A stretch of DNA of 55,861 nucleotides, from NCBI GenBank assembly GCA_031292915.1, contig JAUMSH010000084.1, positions 1 to 55,861 on the forward strand, written 5' to 3'. Every line of letters begins with the position of its first letter. Position 1 is the first letter of the stretch. The notes beneath the pieces are model-generated. The model was not told where the DNA came from and ran no database searches. It saw only the letters and a program-made list of their open reading frames with translations. Position numbers and translations under genes: made by a program. Below, piece after piece: positions 34,220 through 42,806 of this stretch. The DNA comes from Collinsella sp. Lineage in GTDB: Bacteria; Actinomycetota; Coriobacteriia; Coriobacteriales; Coriobacteriaceae.

Positions 34220-37200
34220 ATGACGCAGGGGACGTTTGTGCAGGCGCTTCGCAAAGAGGCGGCGCTGAGCGGCACCTTTATGAAGGGGCGTTCGCTCATG
34301 CTCAACGGCGCCGTGCTGTCGATCGAGGACAGCGGCTCGCGCTTCTCCAAAAACGTGACGGTTGAGGGCTCGGTGCGCGGTTCGCGCGGCGACCTGTACA
34401 AGACGCACGTGGCGCTCGACATGGACGAGCACGAGGTGATCGACTACGACTGCGATTGCCCCGCCGCCTATCGTTACCCCGGTATGTGCAAGCACGCTAT
34501 TGCCACGGCTCTGGCGTATTTGGATGCCAGCGGCGCCGAGCCCGTCGAAGGTTTGCGCACGCCGGTCCGCACGTTTACGGCGCAGCCGAAACAGCCCGCG
34601 CGCACCGCGCTCAAAGCGCCGGCCGTCAATCCCAACTTTCCCTTTCCGGCGCCCGTCCCCACGAGTCCCAGCCTCATGGCGGCGCTCTCCGATCTTTCGG
34701 ACGCACGCATGGATGAGCTGGCGAGCATGCGCCGCAAGCTCGCTGGCAGTGTGGATCCCGATGCCCCCAAGGCGGTGTTGGAGCCCTCGTTGGTGCCGTA
34801 CTACAATCCACTGTTTGCCGACCGCTTTAGCTGGGCGCTCGAGCTTCGCATTCGTTGTGGATCGGTCTCCTACGTGGTCAAGGATATCGACGGCATGGCC
34901 GACGCCTATGTCCGAGGCGGCACCTTCTCGTACGGCAAGAAGCTCACGTTTGTCCATACGCCCGAAGCCTTCGAGGACGTGTCGACAAAGCTGCTCAACC
35001 TTGTCGTGACGACAGTTGCCTATCTCGATGACATCACAAGCTCGCGTTCGGCGTCGTACGACTTTGCCCGCAGCGGTTTTGTCGCCGAGCGTCAGTTGCC
35101 GCTGTCCGAGCATAGCATCGTATATGTGCTGGACCTGTTGCGCGGTCAGACCATCTCTTTTGAGCCCGCCTGGTCGCGGGGGACGACGACGCATCGCACC
35201 TATGACGTGGCGGTTGAGATGCCTCCGGAAGGGGAGGACGAGGCTCTGTCTAAGCGCCCACCGCTCCTTGCCGCCAAAATCGCGCCGGCGGCTGGCGGCA
35301 GCTACGATCTACGCCTGCCGGCCGATGCATACTGCTTTGCTTCGGGCGACGTTGCCTATCTGGTCGACACCCGCCGTGCGCGCCGCGCCGATGTAGCGTT
35401 TGCCCAGCATGCGGCGCCGTTCCTATCGCGCTTACTGCCCTGTCGCACGCCGATCCATATCGCTGTCGACCAGGTGGGGGAGTTCTGTCGTATGGCGCTG
35501 CCCATTTTGCGCGACTACACCGACCTTACCGCGCCCGCCGTGCTCGACACCGTGGCGCCCGAGCCGAGCTTTGCCATGGCAATCGGTGTCGACGACGGGC
35601 TCGTGACCTGCAAGATTACGGTTTCCTACGGCGACTGGTCGGCAGATCTCTTTAGCCTGGGTGCTCCGGGAAGCCCCTTCGAAGAACAGCGCCCGGGCGT
35701 GCCCCCTCGCGACGAGGTGGCGGAGTTTCGCGTTATGGACACGGCGGCCCTGTATTTCGACTTTTACGAGGGCGGCCTGGCGTTTGAGGAGCGCGACGAC
35801 GAGAGCCTGTTCTGCTTGCTGACCGAGGGCCTGTCTGCCCTGTCCGAGCTGGGCGAGGTCATGCTCAGCGACCGTCTACGCCAGATCTCGGTGCGCCCTG
35901 CGCCCAAGCTTTCGGTGCGTGCCACCGTCAAGAGCAACCTGCTCGATGTTGAACTGGGCGCGAGCGGTCTTTCGGCGGCAGATCTTGCCATCTACCTCGA
36001 CTCCTACAAGCGCCATCAAACGTTTGCGCGCCTTACGTCCGGCGACATCATTCGCCTGGACGAGGGCGCTCGAGCCGCGTTTGGCCTCGCCGAGGACCTG
36101 GGCGTCGATGCCGTCGACCTGCTCGACGGCGTGTCGCTTTCCGCATCGAGCACCCTGTTCGTCGATAGCATGCTCGCGCGCACGCCCGCGCTCGAGGCCG
36201 ATCGCGACGCTGCGTTCCGCCGTACCGTCGAGCGTCTGGACACGCTCGGCAAGATGGACTTTACGGTGCCGGTCTCGCTCAAGGCAACGATGCGCGGCTA
36301 CCAGGTCGACGGCTACCAGTGGCTTGGCTCGCTCGAACACCTGGGCCTTGGCGGCATCTTGGCCGACGATATGGGCCTGGGCAAAACGCTCCAGATGATC
36401 GCGCATATCCTGGCGCGCGTGGAGGCGGGGGACACTAAACCCACGCTTGTGGTGTGTCCCGCGTCGCTTGTGTACAACTGGACCGCCGAGCTGGAGCGCT
36501 TCGCCCCGTCGCTCGATGTGTGCGCCATTGTGGGCGCCAAGGCGCAGCGCCGCGTGCAGATCGCCGGCGTGGCCGAGCATAACGTGGTCGTGACGTCGTA
36601 TGACCTTATGCGGCGCGATATCGACGAGTACGTCGAGCAGGACTTTGCCCGCGTGGTGCTCGATGAGGCCCAGTACATTAAAAACCCGCTCACCCAGGTG
36701 GCGCGCGCCGCAAAGCGCCTGCCTGCCGGCGTGCGCTTTGCCCTGACGGGCACGCCCATCGAAAACCGCCTATCCGAGCTCTGGAGCATCTTCGACTTTT
36801 TGATGCCGGGCTTACTTGGCACGCGCGAGTCGTTTGCCAAGCGCTTCGAAAGCCCAGTCGAGCACGCCGAGGGCGACAGCGCCGCCCGCCTGCAGGCACT
36901 CGTGTCGCCGTTTGTGCTGCGCCGCGTCAAGGAAGACGTGGTGGCAGACCTGCCCGAGAAGATCGAGGACACTGTCATGGCGCAGCTTGCCGGCGAGCAG
37001 CGCAAGCTTTACCTGGCAAACCAGGACCGCATCGCCCAGCAGGTGCAGCACCGCGAGGCATCCGAGTTTAAGAAAGACAAGCTCAAGGTGCTTGCCGAGC
37101 TCACCAAGTTGCGCCAGATCTGCTGCGACCCGCGTCTGCACTACGAGGATTACAAGGCGGGGAGCGCCAAACTCGATACGTGCATGGAGCTCGTGCACGG

Positions 37201-37684
37201 CGCACTCGACGGCGGACATCGCATCCTGTTGTTCAGCCAGTTTACGGGTATGCTCGATATTATCGGTAAGCGCCTGGCCAAGGAGGACATCGCCTTCCTT
37301 AAGCTCACGGGCGCTTCGTCTAAGGAGAGCCGCGCCAAGATGGTCGCGCAGTTCCAAGCGGGCGAGGTTCCGGTCTTTTTGATTTCGCTCAAGGCGGGCG
37401 GCGTGGGCCTTAACCTGACGGCTGCCGACGTGGTCATCCACTACGACCCGTGGTGGAACGTGGCGGCGCAGGACCAAGCGACCGACCGTGCACACCGTAT
37501 TGGTCAGCAACATACCGTGACCGTGTACAAGCTCATCGCCAAGGACACGATCGAGGAACGCATTATGCAGATGCAGGAGTCCAAACGCGACCTGGTCAAC
37601 AGCGTGCTCGGCGGCGACGGCATCTCGTCGGCGCTGTTTACCCGCGAAGATGTTCTGGCGCTGCTGGGCGGCGACGGTCGCTAG
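34220..37684 (+). CDS. SWIM zinc-finger SNF2-type helicase
   Basis: A 1154-residue Swi2/Snf2 ATPase. The SWIM zinc finger (CDCPAAYRYPGMCKHAIA near residue 76), a long middle region of the bacterial SNF2-associated type, then the ATPase core: DDMGLGKTLQ near 715, DEAQ near 814, and the C-terminal helicase motif RAHRIGQQHTVTVY near 1090. These proteins translocate on double-stranded DNA, probably remodelling protein-DNA complexes; the bacterial role is poorly defined. ATG 34220 follows GGAGG; a GTG at 34202 is too early. It sits behind dnaE, with a 28-base gap, in a DNA-maintenance block. Confidence 0.92.
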   Translation: MTQGTFVQALRKEAALSGTFMKGRSLMLNGAVLSIEDSGSRFSKNVTVEGSVRGSRGDLYKTHVALDMDEHEVIDYDCDCPAAYRYPGMCKHAIATALAYLDASGAEPVEGLRTPVRTFTAQPKQPARTALKAPAVNPNFPFPAPVPTSPSLMAALSDLSDARMDELASMRRKLAGSVDPDAPKAVLEPSLVPYYNPLFADRFSWALELRIRCGSVSYVVKDIDGMADAYVRGGTFSYGKKLTFVHTPEAFEDVSTKLLNLVVTTVAYLDDITSSRSASYDFARSGFVAERQLPLSEHSIVYVLDLLRGQTISFEPAWSRGTTTHRTYDVAVEMPPEGEDEALSKRPPLLAAKIAPAAGGSYDLRLPADAYCFASGDVAYLVDTRRARRADVAFAQHAAPFLSRLLPCRTPIHIAVDQVGEFCRMALPILRDYTDLTAPAVLDTVAPEPSFAMAIGVDDGLVTCKITVSYGDWSADLFSLGAPGSPFEEQRPGVPPRDEVAEFRVMDTAALYFDFYEGGLAFEERDDESLFCLLTEGLSALSELGEVMLSDRLRQISVRPAPKLSVRATVKSNLLDVELGASGLSAADLAIYLDSYKRHQTFARLTSGDIIRLDEGARAAFGLAEDLGVDAVDLLDGVSLSASSTLFVDSMLARTPALEADRDAAFRRTVERLDTLGKMDFTVPVSLKATMRGYQVDGYQWLGSLEHLGLGGILADDMGLGKTLQMIAHILARVEAGDTKPTLVVCPASLVYNWTAELERFAPSLDVCAIVGAKAQRRVQIAGVAEHNVVVTSYDLMRRDIDEYVEQDFARVVLDEAQYIKNPLTQVARAAKRLPAGVRFALTGTPIENRLSELWSIFDFLMPGLLGTRESFAKRFESPVEHAEGDSAARLQALVSPFVLRRVKEDVVADLPEKIEDTVMAQLAGEQRKLYLANQDRIAQQVQHREASEFKKDKLKVLAELTKLRQICCDPRLHYEDYKAGSAKLDTCMELVHGALDGGHRILLFSQFTGMLDIIGKRLAKEDIAFLKLTGASSKESRAKMVAQFQAGEVPVFLISLKAGGVGLNLTAADVVIHYDPWWNVAAQDQATDRAHRIGQQHTVTVYKLIAKDTIEERIMQMQESKRDLVNSVLGGDGISSALFTREDVLALLGGDGR

Positions 37685-37849
37685 CCGCGCGCGGGGTGGG
37701 ACTGCTGGAGTGGGCAGGACGGTCGACGCATTTTGGCCCGACCGCTTGCCTGGTCCGTTATGTGTTCATTTGCAATGCCGTGGATGGTTTGTCTGCCTTT
37801 GGGCATAAGAACCATCAAGAACATTGGCACATCAGCAAAGGAGAACATC

Positions 37850-38212
37850 ATGGCGAAATTCTTTAAGGACCCCGACGGCAAGCTCATCGCTGCCCTTGGC
37901 GACGACGTTGCGACCCCTGCCGGTTGCACGGAACTGACTGCAAACACTGAGGACGCGGCGCACGAGAAGCACGTGCCTGTTGTCGAGACCGAGCGTGACG
38001 GTCACGTGATTCGCGCACGCGTTGGCTCGGTCGAGCACCCCAGCCTGCCCGAGCACTACATTGAGTGGATCGCCCTTGAGGCCGAGGGCCGCTTAGAGGT
38101 TCATTACCTTGAACCCGGCATGAAACCCGCGACGTTTTTCGCGGGCGGCTCCAAGACCGGTACCGTCTATGCCTACTGCAACCTGCACGGGCTGTGGTCC
38201 GCGACATTCTAG
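37850..38212 (+). CDS. Superoxide reductase / desulfoferrodoxin family protein
   Basis: A 120-residue protein that reduces superoxide to peroxide at a mononuclear iron centre without making O2. The ligands expected for centre II are present: His41 (EKHVPV), His63 (VEHP), His69 (PEHY), Cys110 and His113 (YCNLHG). The desulforedoxin-like N-terminal Cys4 domain is missing, so it is of the neelaredoxin-like, one-iron kind. ATG 37850 has an AAAGGAG site. Single gene with its own terminator. It fits an anaerobe exposed to oxygen traces and carrying oxygen-sensitive HydA. Confidence 0.92.
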   Translation: MAKFFKDPDGKLIAALGDDVATPAGCTELTANTEDAAHEKHVPVVETERDGHVIRARVGSVEHPSLPEHYIEWIALEAEGRLEVHYLEPGMKPATFFAGGSKTGTVYAYCNLHGLWSATF

Positions 38213-38257
38213 GAGCGCGCCCCCGCTCGGGGTATCATAGCTAGCATATGCACATGC

Positions 38258-38291
38258 AAGCGCCGACTGCATTATGCGGCCGGCGCTTTTA
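38258..38291 (+). terminator. Terminator of superoxide reductase gene
   Basis: AAGCGCCG (38258-38265) pairs with CGGCGCTT (38281-38288), with inner GCAT/ATGC, then TTTTA. Confidence 0.8.
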
Positions 38292-38329
38292 CTACGATTT
38301 CGATGGTTTACGACGGAAAGGGCTGGGCC

Positions 38330-40315
38330 ATGAAGCTCGCGCTTGCACAGATCGATATGCGCCTGGGTGATATTGAGGGCATTTGCGGCCGCATCGAGGA
38401 CCAGGCTCGTCTGGCCCACGAGCGCGGGGCGCGCGTGCTGTGCGTTCCGGCTCCGCTCTTTATGGGCGCCATGCCCGGTGGCCTGGTGGGCGCTGCCGAC
38501 TTTGAGCACGACGTGCTTGCCGGTTTGACTGGTGTCGCCGAGCGTATCCAGGAGCTTGACATGATCTGCATCGTGCCCGCGGCGGTTTCGTTTGAGGGCC
38601 AGCCGCTGCTCGACTACATGATGCTCAAGGACGGTCATGTGGTGCCGGCGCGTTCGAGCATTGCCCTGCAGCGTGGCGAGAACAACGACACACGTTGGGC
38701 GCCGCCGGTGTTCGACGTGGACGGCGTGCGCATCGCCGTGATTTTTGACTTGGACCGCGAACTCGAGATGCTGCCGACCGGTGTTGACCTCATTGCGTAT
38801 TTCCAATTCAACGCGTTTGACATGACCGACCGCGAGACTGCCGCCATTGCTGCCGTTCGCAGCGGCGCCTACCGCAAGATCGCATCCAAGCGCAGCGTGT
38901 GGTTTGCCTGCATGGCGCCGGTCGGTGCCTATGACGAGTCGGTGTATACTGGCGGTTCGTTTGTGCTCGACGACTGCGGTCGCGTGGTGGCCCAGGCGCC
39001 GTGCTTTGAGGAGAGCCTGCTGGTTCAGGAGATTCAGCGCGGCGTGATGCTCGATGCCCTGGAGGATCACGAACTGCCTGAGTTCCGTTCCGAGGAGTGG
39101 CTGTGGCAGGCGCTGGTGCTCGCCGTGCGCGACAACGCCCGAGCCCACGGTGCGTCGCGTGCTGTGGTGGCACTCGAGGGTGACTTGCCGTCGTCCCTGC
39201 TGGCGGCGCTGGCCGTCGACGCTCTGGGCCCGCGCAATGTGATTGGCCTGGTGCTGGGGCGCAACCGTATCTTTACGCCGGCGCAGGAAGAAGCCGAGGC
39301 TGCCCGCTGTGCCGCCGTCCGCGCCATCGCCGAGCGTCTGCACATTCGCACCGTCGAGCGCGATGCACCGGATGCGGCGCGCGTGCTCGATCGCGACGTG
39401 TCGGCGGGCGATGCCGAGCGCCTGCGCTCGCGCACGCTGGGCCTCATGCTGGAGGATACGGCGCTCGAGCTGGGTGCGATGGCGCTGAGCCCGCTGTCCA
39501 AAACCGAGTACGCGCTGGCGGCGCCGGCGCTTTGCGGCGGCTACCAGGGCGACTTTGCGCCCTTTGGCGATGTGTACCTGTCGACGCTTGAGTTTGTGGC
39601 GCGTGTGCGCAACCGCACGTCTGCCGTGGTGCCCCAAGAGCTCGTGACGCTCAACGCAGTGGAAGATTGTATGGAGCGCGTGCTGGCGCAGGCGCTCTCG
39701 ACGCTCGACGGCCCGGTTGATATGCTCGACCGCGCGGCACAGCTGCTCGGCGGGCTTGAGCCGGGTGAGGTCGATGGCGCGCTCGAGGCGCACGTGGACC
39801 GCAATCGATCTTTCGACGACATCCCAATGGCCGCCGGCAAGCCCGAGGCTTGCTCGCTGCTGCTGATGCTCGTTCGACAGGGTGAGGCTTCCCGTCGCAT
39901 GCTGCCGACGACGCCGATCGTCTCGGCCCGTTCGTTTGCCGAGCGTGCCTGGCCGTATATGCTCGCGTGGTCCGACCTGGGGCTTAACGGCAAGGAGCGT
40001 ATGACGGTCGATTCGCTGGCGCGCGCCGAGGTGCGCCGCTTTGCCGACGAGGATACGAGCGAGCGCGTGCGAAACGAGATGATGGGCGTGCTGGGCGAGC
40101 TACTGGGTATTTCGCCCGAGCAAATGGAGGAGCTGCGCTCTGAGGACGGTCAGCGTCGTTTGCACGAGGGAATGAAAAAGTTCGAGGGCGAAGTTCAGGA
40201 CGCCATCGATAAGATGATGGGCGGTCAGGGCGGCTCGCAGGGTGGGCCCCAGAGCGGACCGATGTCGCACCCGCCAGTGGATCCGAGGCAGTTCCCCTTT
40301 TTCTCGCAGAACTAA
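38330..40315 (+). CDS. Degenerate glutamine-dependent NAD synthetase-like protein
   Basis: The 661-residue protein has the NadE layout: nitrilase-like domain (1-260) then NAD-synthetase-like domain (about 285-550), plus a helical C-terminal extension ending in a Gly/Gln/Pro tail. The catalytic parts look lost. The nitrilase Glu position reads VPAPLFMG, the Lys loop lacks Lys (HVVPARSSIAL), and the Cys position reads VIFDLDRE. The synthetase SGGxDS loop is replaced by EGDLPSSLLAAL, although later landmarks remain (LSKTEYALA, GDFAPFGDV). It is probably not an active NAD synthetase; a regulatory or scaffold role is possible. The frame is fully open, so it is not simply a pseudogene. ATG 38330 follows GGAAAGGG. 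Confidence 0.7.
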   Translation: MKLALAQIDMRLGDIEGICGRIEDQARLAHERGARVLCVPAPLFMGAMPGGLVGAADFEHDVLAGLTGVAERIQELDMICIVPAAVSFEGQPLLDYMMLKDGHVVPARSSIALQRGENNDTRWAPPVFDVDGVRIAVIFDLDRELEMLPTGVDLIAYFQFNAFDMTDRETAAIAAVRSGAYRKIASKRSVWFACMAPVGAYDESVYTGGSFVLDDCGRVVAQAPCFEESLLVQEIQRGVMLDALEDHELPEFRSEEWLWQALVLAVRDNARAHGASRAVVALEGDLPSSLLAALAVDALGPRNVIGLVLGRNRIFTPAQEEAEAARCAAVRAIAERLHIRTVERDAPDAARVLDRDVSAGDAERLRSRTLGLMLEDTALELGAMALSPLSKTEYALAAPALCGGYQGDFAPFGDVYLSTLEFVARVRNRTSAVVPQELVTLNAVEDCMERVLAQALSTLDGPVDMLDRAAQLLGGLEPGEVDGALEAHVDRNRSFDDIPMAAGKPEACSLLLMLVRQGEASRRMLPTTPIVSARSFAERAWPYMLAWSDLGLNGKERMTVDSLARAEVRRFADEDTSERVRNEMMGVLGELLGISPEQMEELRSEDGQRRLHEGMKKFEGEVQDAIDKMMGGQGGSQGGPQSGPMSHPPVDPRQFPFFSQN

Positions 40316-40452
40316 TTATGGGATAGGATTCGCTCTCAACCCCGATACTTCAACTAAGCATCTTGGCCCCATTGTGTTATTCTAGAACAGACGTTCGTGA
40401 ATGATGCGCGGGGCCTTGTCTTGCGCTGTGCTTGTGGCGAGGGGAGGTTGAC

Positions 40453-40974
40453 TTGGTTATCTTGGGCATTGACCCCGGTTTGGCTCATACGGGTTGGGGG
40501 ATTATCGAGGAGCGGCGTGGCGAGGTTCGCTGCCGTGCCTATGGCTGCATCGAGACCAGTGCCGGAAGTCCGCTCGCGGTGCGCCTGTCGCATATCGCCC
40601 ATGACCTTAAGGATGTCGTCGAGCGTTATCGACCCGACACGGCTGCTGTAGAGAGCATCTACTTTGGCGCCAACGTTCGCTCGGCCATCCCCACGGCGCA
40701 TGCCCGCGGTGCTGCACTCGTCGCGCTTTCGGAATGCGCGCTCGAGATTGGCGAGTACACGCCCATGCAGATCAAACAGGCTGTGGTGGGCACCGGCGCC
40801 GCGGACAAGCGGCAGGTCGCCTACATGGTACGCACGCTCACACAGCTCGACCACGACCCGCATCCCGACCATGCCGCCGATGCCCTGGCCTGCGCCATCT
40901 GCCACGTAAACCTCAGCCGCACCCGCGCCCTCACCGGTGGCGAGTTCTATCAACAGAGAGGAACCGGATACTGA
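40453..40974 (+). CDS. ruvC: Holliday junction resolvase RuvC
   Basis: A 173-residue RNase H-fold endonuclease that cuts Holliday junctions bound to RuvAB. Acidic active-site residues are visible: Asp7 in GIDPGLAHTGWG, Glu67 in AVESIYFG, and the pair in HPDHAADALACA near residues 138-145. The start is an unusual TTG at 40453, set by GGGGAGG 5 bases upstream and by exact agreement with the normal length; the frame could open at TTG 40432, but that codon has no site. The stop overlaps the ruvA start by one base (TGATG), so translation is coupled. Confidence 0.94.
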   Translation: MVILGIDPGLAHTGWGIIEERRGEVRCRAYGCIETSAGSPLAVRLSHIAHDLKDVVERYRPDTAAVESIYFGANVRSAIPTAHARGAALVALSECALEIGEYTPMQIKQAVVGTGAADKRQVAYMVRTLTQLDHDPHPDHAADALACAICHVNLSRTRALTGGEFYQQRGTGY

Positions 40975-41594
40975 TGATTTCCCAGCTCCACGGAACGCTT
41001 GTCGAGGCCACGATGAGCTCTGCTGTCGTCGATGTGTCGGGCGTTGGCTTTGAGCTCGGCATTTCGGGCAGCACTGCGGCCACGTTGCCGACGCCCGGTG
41101 GCGAGGTCTGCCTCTACACGCGTATGCAGGTGCGCGAGGACGCCATGACACTTTTCGGTTTTTCCTCAAAGGATGAGCGCACGATGTTTGACCGGCTCGT
41201 GTCCGTGTCGGGTGTCGGTCCGCGCCTGGCGCTTGCCGTGCTCTCCACCTATACCGTGGGACAGCTGTATTCCCTGGTGATGGCCGAGGATGACAAAGGC
41301 ATGGCCAAGGTTCCCGGTGTGGGCAAAAAGACTGCGCAGCGTCTGATCCTGGAGCTCAAGAGCACCTTTGCCAAGGACAAGGGCTTTGTCCCGGTCGACG
41401 TGATTCCCGGCCAGGTTGCGATGCCCGTGCCCGCTGCTGCTCCCTCGGCCATCGATGATGCCCGTGCGGCGCTCCTTTCCATGGGCTTTAGCCCGCAGGA
41501 GACCGATGTTGCCCTGAGCGGGTATGATGGGCAGAATATGCGTGTCGAGGATCTGCTCGGCGCGGCGCTTAAGCGACTCGGAATGGATGCGTGA
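40974..41594 (+). CDS. ruvA: Holliday junction branch migration protein RuvA
   Basis: A 206-residue protein: N-terminal OB domain (MISQLHGTLVEA, VDVSGVGFEL), tandem helix-hairpin-helix motifs (SVSGVGPRLALAVLS, KVPGVGKKTAQRLILEL) and a C-terminal domain III (residues 155-206, DVALSGYDG) that contacts RuvB. It tetramerises on four-way junctions. Both ends overlap neighbours by one base (TGATG), the tight ruvC-ruvA-ruvB operon. Confidence 0.96.
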   Translation: MISQLHGTLVEATMSSAVVDVSGVGFELGISGSTAATLPTPGGEVCLYTRMQVREDAMTLFGFSSKDERTMFDRLVSVSGVGPRLALAVLSTYTVGQLYSLVMAEDDKGMAKVPGVGKKTAQRLILELKSTFAKDKGFVPVDVIPGQVAMPVPAAAPSAIDDARAALLSMGFSPQETDVALSGYDGQNMRVEDLLGAALKRLGMDA

Positions 41595-42661
41595 TGTGGG
41601 AAGCCGATGACTCTCAGGACCTGTGGGCGACGTCCGGTAACTCGCCGGCGGCATCCATGGCGCACGGCGAGCGCATGGTGGGCTCGGAGCTAACGCCCGA
41701 AGACCTCGATGTCGACCGCACTTTGCGCCCCCAGCGCCTGGACGACTACTGCGGCCAGGAGCACATCAAGCAGAGCCTGCGCGTGTTGATCGAAGCGGCG
41801 CAGAGCCGTGGCGAGACGCTCGACCACGTGATTTTCTCGGGTCCTCCGGGCCTGGGCAAGACCACGCTGGCCACCGTTATCGCCAACGAGCTGGGCGCTC
41901 AGATCAAGACCACGAGTGGCCCTGCCATCGCGCGCACGGGCGACCTGGCGGCCATCCTTACTAACTTGCAGCCGGGTGATGTGCTGTTTATCGACGAGAT
42001 CCACCGCCTCAACCGTTCGGTCGAGGAGGTCCTGTACCCCGCGATGGAGGACTTTGCCCTCGATATCGTGATTGGCAAGGGTCCGGCGGCGCGCTCGATT
42101 CGCCTGGATATTCCCAAGTTTACGCTGGTAGCGGCAACGACCCGCTCAGGCATGTTGACCGGCCCGTTGCGCGACCGCTTTGGCATTTCGTATCGCCTGG
42201 ATTACTACACGGTCGAGGAGCTCGCGCAGATTGTGACGCGCTCGGCGACTATCCTGGGCGTGACGATCGATCATCCCAGTGCACTCGAGATCGGCTCGCG
42301 TTCGCGCGGCACGCCACGTCTTGCCAACCGCCTTCTCAAGCGCGTGCGCGATTACGCACAGGTGTGCGGCAACGGCCCCATCGAGCTCGATATCTGCCGC
42401 CAGGCGCTCGAGTTCTTCGAGATCGACGAGCTCGGTCTGGACTGGATGGATATTCGTATCTTGGAGACGCTCGCCAAGACGTTCTCCGGTCGTGCCGTGG
42501 GACTTACGACCCTTGCCAGCGCGGTGGGCGAGGACCCGGGCACGCTCGAGGATGTCTATGAGCCCTATTTGCTGCAGTGCGGGTTGATGATTCGTACGCC
42601 GCAGGGCCGTCAGGCAACCCTTCGCACCTTTGAGCACCTGGGGATTGAACCTACCGTTTAG
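41594..42661 (+). CDS. ruvB: Holliday junction helicase motor RuvB
   Basis: A 355-residue AAA+ ATPase that drives branch migration. Walker A GPPGLGKTTLA is near residue 83, Walker B DEIHRLNRSVEE near 134, sensor 1 around AATTRSGMLTGPLRDRFG near 178, and the C-terminal winged helix ends in RTPQGRQATLRTFEHLG. The N-terminal 28 residues before the conserved LRPQRLDDY segment are variable. ATG 41594 overlaps the ruvA stop. Followed after 145 bases by fhs, which has its own promoter-like boxes. Confidence 0.96.
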   Translation: MWEADDSQDLWATSGNSPAASMAHGERMVGSELTPEDLDVDRTLRPQRLDDYCGQEHIKQSLRVLIEAAQSRGETLDHVIFSGPPGLGKTTLATVIANELGAQIKTTSGPAIARTGDLAAILTNLQPGDVLFIDEIHRLNRSVEEVLYPAMEDFALDIVIGKGPAARSIRLDIPKFTLVAATTRSGMLTGPLRDRFGISYRLDYYTVEELAQIVTRSATILGVTIDHPSALEIGSRSRGTPRLANRLLKRVRDYAQVCGNGPIELDICRQALEFFEIDELGLDWMDIRILETLAKTFSGRAVGLTTLASAVGEDPGTLEDVYEPYLLQCGLMIRTPQGRQATLRTFEHLGIEPTV

Positions 42662-42738
42662 GGCGCTTTGTTTTGGCGGGCTGTTGGGCTATCGCTGGGC
42701 ATCGGGTAAACATATCGCCGTTCATCGGTTATGGGCGT

Positions 42739-42766
42739 TTTTACTATTGCGCGCCCGTGCTATGCT
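42739..42766 (+). promoter_or_regulatory. Probable promoter of fhs
   Basis: TTTTAC, 16-base spacer, extended -10 TGCTATGCT (TATGCT at 42761-42766). The start codon is 40 bases downstream. Confidence 0.45.
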
Positions 42767-42806
42767 GAATTGGTCTTTTTCTCATTCGGTAACGAAAGGA
42801 CCGCCC

